A DNA stretch of 32,963 nt from Streptomycetaceae bacterium (GTDB lineage: Bacteria > Actinomycetota > Actinomycetes > Nanopelagicales > Nanopelagicaceae), in assembly GCA_027488575.1 (NCBI GenBank), contig JAIYBJ010000040.1:1-32963 (forward strand). Direction: 5' to 3'. Position 1 is the stretch's first letter; the number at the start of each line of letters is the position of its first letter. Below, one piece after another: positions 26,221-32,451 of the stretch. The translations under genes were made by a program, and so were the position numbers. The notes under the pieces were generated by a model. That model ran no database searches and was not told the DNA's origin. It was given only the letters and a program-made list of their open reading frames with translations.

Positions 26221-27689
26221 TGGCTCGCTTAGAAGATCTCATCCACGGCCGCTCACCACTTTCAGCCGCACACATTCATAGAATTCAAGAACTCGTTGCA
26301 GATTGGCAGTTGCTCGCTGATTTATCTTTTGCAGACTTAGTGCTCTGGGTCCCGCTTCGTAAAGACTTTAAAAGCTGGCCAACTGGTTACGTAGCTGTCG
26401 CGCACATTCGTCCGACTACGGCCGCAACTATTTTTACCCACGATGTGATTGGTGATGAAATCGATTGGGGGAGCAAACCACTCATTGATCAAGCTCTCTC
26501 TGATGGTGAAATTATTAGGGACTCCGAACCCGAACTAGTCGGAGAAGTAATGATAAAAGTCGAAACAGTTCCAGTAATTTTTGCTTCTCAAGTAATCGCT
26601 GTAATTTCGCGCCATCGAAGTGCCGAATCAATGCGCACACCTAGTCGACTAGAACTTAACTACCGAGAAATTGCACATAAGTTATACGCAATGGTTTCAG
26701 AAGGAACCTTTCCATACCCAGGTGCTCATGCATATTTAGATCCAATCCCACGAGTAGGTGACGGTCTTATTCGATTAGATGTAAATGGAACGATTTCTTA
26801 CGCCAGCCCGAATGCTCGCTCTGCATACAACAGACTTGGATGGGATAGCGATCTAGAAGGTTGCAATCTCGGAGAAATCAGCGAAAAGATAAATACAAAT
26901 ACTCATGAAGCTGATGATCAAGGATTACGAAGTCGCTTGAGTGGAAAAACACTGCAACGCGCTGAGTGCGAGAATGTGGGCGGAACGATTGATTTAATCG
27001 TGCTGCCGCTAGTTGCAAAGGGCGATCGAATCGGTGCGATTGTGTTGATTCAAAACGTTACCGAGCTTCGTCGTCGTGAGCGAGAAATTGTTACTAAAGA
27101 TGTCACGATTAAAGAGATTCATCACCGCGTAAAGAACAACTTACAAACAGTTTCTGCGTTACTGCGACTACAAGCACGCCGCATCGAAGATCCAAGTGCC
27201 AGCGCAGCCCTGGATGAAGCAGTCCGCCGCATTGCATCCATCGCACTGGTACACGAAACGCTTTCAACAAGTTCGCAAGCAAGCGTTGCTTTTGATCAAG
27301 TTTTGGATTCACTTATCACTCATGCATTGGATTTAAGCCCTCGCATGAATGAACTTAGAATCACACGAACTGGTGAAATCTCATCTCTTGATCCTCGAAT
27401 CGCAACACCACTTGCCCTTGTAGTTACTGAGTTAATACACAATGCGCTGGAACATGGATTAGCCACAACTGGTTCTGGGTTACATATCAATATTGATCGT
27501 CAGAGCAAAGAGTGCACCATCGAAATTTCTGATGATGGAGTGGGTTTGCCGAGTGATTTTGATTTGAATACTTCTTCAAACCTAGGACTTCAAATTGTTA
27601 GAACCCTGACCGAAAACGAATTAAAGGGTTCTATTGAGTTAAAGTCTGCCAACAATGCAACTGTTGCAAAGCTTAGGTTCCCGATTTAA
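26220..27689 (+). CDS. pdtaS: PdtaS-type sensor histidine kinase
   Basis: A 489-residue soluble kinase. Order: N-terminal GAF-like domain (1-about 150, with WQLLADLSFADLVLWV typical of PdtaS), PAS-like domain (about 175-285), HisKA_2 with phospho-accepting His in HHRVKNNLQTVSALLRLQARR region (301-302), and an HATPase domain with ELIHNALEHG, DDGVGLP and SNLGLQIV. In mycobacteria PdtaS signals to the ANTAR anti-terminator PdtaR; no such gene is in this window. The arrangement pdtaS converging on whiB1 matches Rv3220c-Rv3219. The two stops share TTAA. Confidence 0.93.
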   Translation: MARLEDLIHGRSPLSAAHIHRIQELVADWQLLADLSFADLVLWVPLRKDFKSWPTGYVAVAHIRPTTAATIFTHDVIGDEIDWGSKPLIDQALSDGEIIRDSEPELVGEVMIKVETVPVIFASQVIAVISRHRSAESMRTPSRLELNYREIAHKLYAMVSEGTFPYPGAHAYLDPIPRVGDGLIRLDVNGTISYASPNARSAYNRLGWDSDLEGCNLGEISEKINTNTHEADDQGLRSRLSGKTLQRAECENVGGTIDLIVLPLVAKGDRIGAIVLIQNVTELRRREREIVTKDVTIKEIHHRVKNNLQTVSALLRLQARRIEDPSASAALDEAVRRIASIALVHETLSTSSQASVAFDQVLDSLITHALDLSPRMNELRITRTGEISSLDPRIATPLALVVTELIHNALEHGLATTGSGLHINIDRQSKECTIEISDDGVGLPSDFDLNTSSNLGLQIVRTLTENELKGSIELKSANNATVAKLRFPI

Positions 27690-27964
27690 GCAGGATTATT
27701 GATTTGATTTTGTTCTTGCATGCGCGCACGATTTCTTGCAGCGCGACGCTTTAAGGCACGACGTTCATCCTCAGAAAGTCCGCCCCACACACCTGCATCT
27801 TGTCCGCTTTCTAGCGCCCAAGCTAAGCAAGGTTCTTTCACGATGCAGCGATTACAGACTTTCTTTGCTTCTTCAATCTGTGTAATTGCTGGGCCGGTGT
27901 TTCCAACTGGGAAGAAGAGTTCTGGATCTTCATCACGACAAGCTGATTGATGACGCCAATCCAT
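27686..27964 (-). CDS. whiB1: WhiB-family iron-sulfur regulator, WhiB1 type
   Basis: A 92-residue Wbl protein starting MDWRHQSACRDEDPELFFP, nearly the mycobacterial WhiB1 wording. The [4Fe-4S] cysteines are C9, C37, C40 and C46; the turn is GVWGG (58-62) and the C-terminus is basic (ERRALKRRAARNRAR). WhiB1 is an essential, NO-sensitive partner of the primary sigma factor in mycobacteria. A 12-bp palindrome lies 48 bp upstream. The gene is single, facing pdtaS. Confidence 0.96.
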   Translation of the reverse strand: MDWRHQSACRDEDPELFFPVGNTGPAITQIEEAKKVCNRCIVKEPCLAWALESGQDAGVWGGLSEDERRALKRRAARNRARMQEQNQINNPA

Positions 27965-28011
27965 GACTGATCCATCCCTTCTTAATAAAAGATTTTCCAG
28001 ATTTGCTACGA

Positions 28012-28023
28012 GGCATTAATGCC
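28012..28023. promoter_or_regulatory. 12-bp palindrome upstream of whiB1
   Basis: GGCATTAATGCC is a perfect palindrome in the whiB1 upstream region (27965-28138), 48 bp before its start codon. It could be an operator near the promoter. I could not place a convincing -35/-10 pair on the minus strand here. Confidence 0.35.
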
Positions 28024-28095
28024 AACGCAATGTAGTAATTCTCCCGTGTATTGCTTAGTTAAACAAGGATGTACGAGAAAAGATTTCTGTGAATT

Positions 28096-28128
28096 AAGTG
28101 ATTTATGTCGCCTGAATGAAGATCACTT
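28096..28128. other. Inverted repeat downstream of tRNA-Arg
   Basis: AAGTGAT (28096-28102) and ATCACTT (28122-28128) are exact reverse complements with a 19-nt loop, about 10 nt beyond the tRNA 3' end. There is no T-run on either strand, so it is not a classical terminator; it might be a processing or stability element. Confidence 0.3.
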
Positions 28129-28138
28129 GCTTGTTATG

Positions 28139-28210
28139 TGCCCCCGGCAGGAATCGAACCTGCGCACCAGCCTCCGGAGGGCTGTGCTCTATCCCCTGAG
28201 CTACGGGGGC
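28139..28210 (-). tRNA. tRNA-Arg (anticodon CCG)
   Basis: On the minus strand a full 72-nt cloverleaf folds: acceptor GCCCCCG/CGGGGGC, D arm GCTC-8 nt-GAGC, anticodon arm CAGCC-CTCCGGA-GGCTG with anticodon CCG (reads CGG), 4-nt variable loop, T arm GCAGG-TTCGATT-CCTGC, discriminator A. The 3' CCA is not encoded (ACAT follows). Confidence 0.97.
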
Positions 28211-28267
28211 GCATGCACAAGGTTATCAGCGCGTGCGTGAACAGAAGCGAGGTGCGAGAATTATGAG

Positions 28268-28798
28268 ATGAGCGCACAAACTGCATATTTCGCAACTGGA
28301 TGTTTCTGGGGAGCCGAAAGACGTTTTTGGAAATTAGATGGCGTGATCGAAACAAGCGTTGGTTATATGGGCGGATCAATTTCACAGCCATCCTATGAAA
28401 TGGTGTGTACAGGAAGAACTGGCCACACAGAAACAGTCAAAGTCATTTTTGATTCCAGCAGAATTTCATATTCACGATTGTTAAAAGAGTTTTGGGAGAT
28501 GCACGATCCGACAACTCTGGATCGTCAAGGAAATGACATCGGCTCTCAATATAGAAGCGCGATCTTTACAACATCAGATCAACAAAAGCGTGAAGTCGAA
28601 GTATCAATGGCAATCTATCAAGCCGAGTTAGATAAGAACTCGATTGGTCCAATCGTGACTCAGGTGCTTGCAGCCGATGGGCATGAATACTTTGAAGCTG
28701 AGAAATATCATCAGCGATATTTAGAGAAGAACCCAAATGGATATGACTGCCACTCCAATACAGGAGTTAACTTCCCGGATTCAATGGTGATTGCATGA
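28268..28798 (+). CDS. msrA: Peptide methionine (S)-S-oxide reductase MsrA
   Basis: A 176-residue repair enzyme reducing the S form of methionine sulfoxide. Catalytic Cys12 is in GCFWGAE; further family motifs are GYMGG, YxxVCTGxTGHTE-like region, HDPTTLDRQGNDIGSQYRS, and the end AEKYHQRYL. Starting ATG 28268; GAGG lies about 16 nt upstream, so initiation may be weak or leaderless. It overlaps msrB by ATGA, forming an oxidative-damage repair operon. Confidence 0.96.
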   Translation: MSAQTAYFATGCFWGAERRFWKLDGVIETSVGYMGGSISQPSYEMVCTGRTGHTETVKVIFDSSRISYSRLLKEFWEMHDPTTLDRQGNDIGSQYRSAIFTTSDQQKREVEVSMAIYQAELDKNSIGPIVTQVLAADGHEYFEAEKYHQRYLEKNPNGYDCHSNTGVNFPDSMVIA

Positions 28799-29199
28799 GC
28801 AAGAAAGTACAGATTGATGAAGCTGAGCTAAAAGCTAGACTCGATCCGCTCTCATACGATGTCTTGAGGAACGCAGCAACTGAACGTGCATTTACTGGTG
28901 AATACACAGACACTGAAACAGTTGGCGTGTATAAGTGCAAAGCATGTAATTCCGAGTTGTTTACAAGTGAAACTAAGTTTCATTCAGGTTGTGGGTGGCC
29001 AAGTTTTTATGCACCGACAGAAAATGATGCAGTGACCCTTGTAGAAGATCGATCAATGGCTCCGCGCATTAGAACCGAAGTTCGTTGTGCAGCATGTGAT
29101 TCACATCTGGGACATGTATTTGAAGGCGAAGGTTTTGGCACTCCCACAGATCAACGCTGGTGCATCAACTCCGTTTCACTGATTCTTGAACCAAAGTAA
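28795..29199 (+). CDS. msrB: Peptide methionine (R)-S-oxide reductase MsrB
   Basis: A 134-residue partner of MsrA acting on the R form. Zinc cysteines C48, C51, C98 and C101 (CKAC, CAAC), C66 in CGWPSFY, and catalytic Cys123 in RWCINSVSL are visible, with GHVFEGEG. The ATG overlaps the msrA stop by 4 nt. With mycothiol present (mshB), reduction may be fed by thioredoxin or mycoredoxin; this is inference. Confidence 0.96.
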   Translation: MSKKVQIDEAELKARLDPLSYDVLRNAATERAFTGEYTDTETVGVYKCKACNSELFTSETKFHSGCGWPSFYAPTENDAVTLVEDRSMAPRIRTEVRCAACDSHLGHVFEGEGFGTPTDQRWCINSVSLILEPK

Positions 29200-29214
29200 G
29201 TAGACCAATACAGT
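29186..29214 (+). promoter_or_regulatory. Promoter for a leaderless oxidoreductase transcript
   Basis: TTGAAC (29186-29191), a 17-bp spacer, and TACAGT (29209-29214). Exactly 6 nt separate the -10 from ATG 29221, so +1 should be the A of the start codon. The -35 lies inside the 3' end of msrB. This is the most complete of the start-proximal promoters. Confidence 0.5.
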
Positions 29215-29220
29215 TCATAT

Positions 29221-30750
29221 ATGAAATATGACGCCATCATTATGGGCGCAGGTCACAATGGTTTGATTGCTGCTTCATATTTGGCCAAAGCTGGCAAGAA
29301 CGTTTTAATGCTTGAAGCAGCAGATGAAATTGGTGGCGCAACTGCAAGTGTTAAAGCCTTTAAAGAGTATGAGGCGCGATTATCTCGATACTCATACCTA
29401 GTTGCACTTCTTCCTGATCAAATTGTTAAAGATTTAGGAATAAATTTCGAAACACTATCGCGTGAGATTTCATCCTTTACGCCATACGTAAAAGATGGCA
29501 AGGATTATGGATTACACATTTCACGAATCTGGGATAAAGAAACAGAAGAGTCATTTAAGGAATTAACAGGTTCGGACGATGAAGGAAAAGCCTGGCAAGA
29601 GTTTTATTCTGAAGTAGAAAAAGTTGCTCAAAAAATGGCGCCTACTTTTCTCGAACCATTGCGCACACGCTCTGAAATGAAGGCGCTCATTGGGCAAGAT
29701 AAAACCTGGGATTATCTAATTGAAAAGCCCATGTCAGAAGTCATCAAAACCAAATTCACTAATGACATCGTCAGGGGAGTCGTTTTAACTGATGCCTTAA
29801 TCGGAACCTTTGTTTCTGCAGATTCGATTCAATCCAATATTTGTTTTCTGTATCACCTCATGGGAAATGGAACAGGTGAATGGAAAGTCCCACGCGGTGG
29901 AATGGGGGCATTAGTTAAAGAGCTAGAACGAGTTGCAACGTCACTGGGTGTACACATCAAAACAGATTCCGAGGTTAACCAGATCGTGAGCACAGCCGAT
30001 GGAGTGAGCGTGCAAACCAGTGCGGGGCAAAGATATGAAGCAGAGTACTTACTGAGCAATGCCGCCCCTGCACATCTCGATCGTATCCTGGGTAAAAAAT
30101 CCAAAGATTCTCTGCCTGGATCGCAGTTAAAGATAAATATGCTCCTTAGAAAATTGCCGCGTTTGAAATCCGGTGCGGATCCAAAGAAAGCATTCGCTGG
30201 AACCTTCCATATCAATGAAAGTTACGAAGAGTTAGAACGGGCTTATGTGACTTCAAAGAATGGCCAAATTCCTGAGCATGCACCATCGGAAATGTATTGC
30301 CACACACTAACTGATCCAACTATTTTGAGTGAAGAGTTATCAGAAAAAGGCTTTCACACTCTAACTCTTTTTGGTTTGCATACACCTGCAGAATTGTTTG
30401 AAAAAGATAATGCTGAGGCTAAAAAGATTGCCCAACAACGCTGTCTTGATGCGCTGAATACTTATTTGCTAGATCCAATTGAAAGTGTTTTAGCTGTAAA
30501 CAGTGATGATTCTTTATGTATTGAAGTTAAGAGTCCATTGGATCTAGAAAAAGATGTTCGTTTGCCGAGTGGCAACATTTTTCACCAAGACCTTAATTTT
30601 CCATTTAAGGAAGAGGGCGATACCCAAGTCTGGGGAGTCGAAACAGATGATCCACGAATCTTTATTTGTGGGGCAGGAGCACAGCGTGGCGGCGGCGTGA
30701 GCGGAATTCCTGGACACAACGCTGCCATGGCAGTACTTGCAAAGGGTTAG
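29221..30750 (+). CDS. FAD-dependent oxidoreductase of the phytoene desaturase/PYROXD2-like group
   Basis: A 509-residue flavoprotein. The N-terminal Rossmann motif is GAGHNGLIAASYLAKAG with ADEIGGATAS typical of CrtI/amine-oxidase-like proteins. The second half includes PRGGMGALVKELERVA (about 226-241) and a C-terminal FAD-binding ICGAGAQRGGGVSG-IPGHNAA. This wording resembles the broad PYROXD2-like group, whose substrates are mostly unknown; a carotenoid desaturase is possible, but no other carotenoid gene is near. It probably has its own leaderless promoter and shares the region with the PLP enzyme downstream. Confidence 0.85.
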   Translation: MKYDAIIMGAGHNGLIAASYLAKAGKNVLMLEAADEIGGATASVKAFKEYEARLSRYSYLVALLPDQIVKDLGINFETLSREISSFTPYVKDGKDYGLHISRIWDKETEESFKELTGSDDEGKAWQEFYSEVEKVAQKMAPTFLEPLRTRSEMKALIGQDKTWDYLIEKPMSEVIKTKFTNDIVRGVVLTDALIGTFVSADSIQSNICFLYHLMGNGTGEWKVPRGGMGALVKELERVATSLGVHIKTDSEVNQIVSTADGVSVQTSAGQRYEAEYLLSNAAPAHLDRILGKKSKDSLPGSQLKINMLLRKLPRLKSGADPKKAFAGTFHINESYEELERAYVTSKNGQIPEHAPSEMYCHTLTDPTILSEELSEKGFHTLTLFGLHTPAELFEKDNAEAKKIAQQRCLDALNTYLLDPIESVLAVNSDDSLCIEVKSPLDLEKDVRLPSGNIFHQDLNFPFKEEGDTQVWGVETDDPRIFICGAGAQRGGGVSGIPGHNAAMAVLAKG

Positions 30751-30753
30751 GCT
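30748..30753 (+). promoter_or_regulatory. Candidate -10 box on the oxidoreductase stop codon
   Basis: TAGGCT begins with the TAG stop of the oxidoreductase gene and ends exactly 6 nt before ATG 30760, predicting a leaderless mRNA. No -35 or Shine-Dalgarno was recognised. Confidence 0.38.
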
Positions 30754-30759
30754 TCATAC

Positions 30760-31872
30760 ATGAGCGATCCGAAGTTAAGTCCTGAAACCATTGCGATTTC
30801 TGCAGGACGCCCACCCGTAACAAAAGATGGCTCTCTTAATCCAGATATTTCACTGAGTTCTACGTATCACGCTGGTGGCGAAGTTGGTTACGGTCGTTAT
30901 GGAAATGAAACGTGGAGCGCACTTGAAAGTGCAATCAGCGAACTCGAAGGCGGACAGACACTTGCATTTGCATCCGGTAATGCTGCAATAAGTGCAGTGT
31001 TTGGATTGCTACCAATCGGTGCTCCAGTCGTTGCATCCGATCAGGGATATAGCGGCAGTATGGCGATGCTTCACTCTTTCCAAGAGAGCGGTCGCTTAGA
31101 AGTTCGATTTGTAGATATTGCAAACACAGACGCCGTCATTGCCGCAATGAATGGCGCGGCTTTTCTCTGGCTTGAATCGCCAACTAATCCAGGACTCGAA
31201 GTTGCGGATATGCCAACGCTGATTGTTGCCGCACGAAACTTAAGTGTTGGGGTCGGTGTCGATAACACATTTGCAACTCCACTGATTCAAAATCCTTTAG
31301 ACATGGGCGCCGATATTGTCATGCACTCAGTAACTAAGTATTTTGCAGGACATAGCGATGTAATCATGGGATCGCTTTCAACCAAGATTCCAGAGTTATA
31401 CGCACGCTTACAAGTAATAAGAAAAATTCATGGCGGCATCCCTGGACCATATGAAGCGTGGCTCGCACTGCGAGGTATCCGCACATTCCCACTTCGCTTT
31501 GAAAAGGCACAGGAGAACGCCCTCGAATTAGCTAAACGTTTAAGCCAACATCCAGGAGTTTCGCGCGTTCGCTATCCAGGTTTACCTCAAGATTCGCAAC
31601 ATGCTCGTGCCAAGAGTTTTATGCGCGGTTTTGGGGCAGTGGTTTCCTTTGAAGTTAATGGCGGCATTGAGAAAGCAGAGCGCATATGCGATAACTCGAA
31701 GTTAATCACGCATGCAACGAGTCTGGGTGGCATTGAAAGCCTCTGGGAACGACGCAGACGCTGGCCAGCCGAGAGCACGTTAACTCCAGAGAATCTGATT
31801 CGACTATCTGTTGGCTGTGAAAACGTTGAGGATTTATGGCGAGATATTGAACAGGCGTTTACCAACTCGTAA
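30760..31872 (+). CDS. Cys/Met metabolism PLP-dependent enzyme (cystathionine gamma-synthase/lyase-like)
   Basis: A 370-residue fold-type I PLP enzyme. Seen: STYHAGGEVGYGRYGNETW near the N-terminus, FASGNAAISAVF, WLESPTNPGLEVADMP, DNTFATPLIQNPL, the PLP lysine in HSVTKYFAGHSDVIMG, and a C-terminal TSLGGIESLWERRRRWP. It could act as cystathionine gamma-synthase, gamma-lyase or methionine gamma-lyase; the sequence does not settle which. The usual C-terminal HxSxGxE is not obvious; ITHATSLGGIESL takes its place. The neighbourhood is msrAB and an FAD oxidoreductase. Confidence 0.85.
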   Translation: MSDPKLSPETIAISAGRPPVTKDGSLNPDISLSSTYHAGGEVGYGRYGNETWSALESAISELEGGQTLAFASGNAAISAVFGLLPIGAPVVASDQGYSGSMAMLHSFQESGRLEVRFVDIANTDAVIAAMNGAAFLWLESPTNPGLEVADMPTLIVAARNLSVGVGVDNTFATPLIQNPLDMGADIVMHSVTKYFAGHSDVIMGSLSTKIPELYARLQVIRKIHGGIPGPYEAWLALRGIRTFPLRFEKAQENALELAKRLSQHPGVSRVRYPGLPQDSQHARAKSFMRGFGAVVSFEVNGGIEKAERICDNSKLITHATSLGGIESLWERRRRWPAESTLTPENLIRLSVGCENVEDLWRDIEQAFTNS

Positions 31873-31905
31873 TCTAGAAATAATGCAAAAGTTCGTAAAG
31901 AAGAG

Positions 31906-31911
31906 TATTTT
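31906..31911 (+). promoter_or_regulatory. Candidate -10 box for a leaderless small membrane gene
   Basis: TATTTT ends 6 nt before ATG 31918, so the first base of the transcript would be the A of the start codon. It supports the 49-codon gene as real. Confidence 0.42.
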
Positions 31912-31917
31912 TATCCT

Positions 31918-32067
31918 ATGTTCAAAGCCATTCGTCGACTAGCCGCAGCTATAGCTGTTGGGCTTTTGGCGTTTAAGGCTGTCGCATCTTTCTTGTCTTG
32001 GATCGAACGCCAAGAAGACTCCACTGCTGAAGCGTGGATTGATGAAGATGAATTTGAAGACGCATAA
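31918..32067 (+). CDS. 49-residue membrane peptide with acidic tail
   Basis: A short gene: basic start MFKAIRRL, one hydrophobic helix (about 9-27, AAAIAVGLLAFKAVASFLSW), then an acidic tail ending DEDEFEDA. Likely a single-pass membrane protein with the charged tail outside or as a partner-binding site (topology inferred). A TATTTT box is placed for a leaderless mRNA and the stop TAA directly abuts the GTG start of the next gene, so the two are probably coupled. I do not recognise a family. Confidence 0.6.
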   Translation: MFKAIRRLAAAIAVGLLAFKAVASFLSWIERQEDSTAEAWIDEDEFEDA

Positions 32068-32451
32068 GTGAGTACAGCCGATTACATTCCAGGTACATGC
32101 AATATTGGCAAAGGTGAGATTCGCCAACGTCAAATAGTTGCTCTTATAGGTTTTGCACTATCCCTCGCAGCACTAGTCACCTTCATTTCCACAAGTGCTC
32201 CACGTGGTGCACGGTTAACAATATTTATTCCACTAGCAGTAGCAAGTATTGGTTGGGTTCAATCACGTAGAAAATTCTGCTTGGCATATGGCTTTATGGG
32301 CACATTTAACTTTGGAAAACTCGGTCAGCTTTCAAAAGTTGCAGATAGTGCAAGCCGCGCAGCTGATAGAAAAACAGCGCTTAGTATTCTTTTTCAAGCA
32401 GGTTCTTACGCACTAGTTGCTACTGCAATTGTTTACGCGTTACCGCTTTAA
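32068..32451 (+). CDS. Uncharacterised membrane protein with a PGTCNIG motif
   Basis: A 127-residue protein. The N-terminal segment ADYIPGTCNIGKGEIRQRQ looks conserved and has one cysteine, followed by hydrophobic segments at about 23-43, 48-63 and 106-124, and a second cysteine at 71. A middle loop (72-102) contains GFMGTFNFGKLGQL and basic residues. I have a faint memory of similar short membrane proteins starting this way but no function. GTG start immediately after the 49-residue gene; the stop shares TTAA with the convergent TerC gene. Confidence 0.65.
   Translation: MSTADYIPGTCNIGKGEIRQRQIVALIGFALSLAALVTFISTSAPRGARLTIFIPLAVASIGWVQSRRKFCLAYGFMGTFNFGKLGQLSKVADSASRAADRKTALSILFQAGSYALVATAIVYALPL

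Noticed and set aside
28019-28240. 73-codon plus-strand frame over the whiB1-tRNA gap
   Set aside because: It crosses the tRNA antisense, has no ribosome-binding site, and composition is not protein-like.
28134-28391. 85-codon minus-strand reading frame running through the tRNA
   Set aside because: It ends in the typical false peptide translated from a tRNA gene (RPRSSGDRAQPSGG); the tRNA-Arg cloverleaf explains the sequence.
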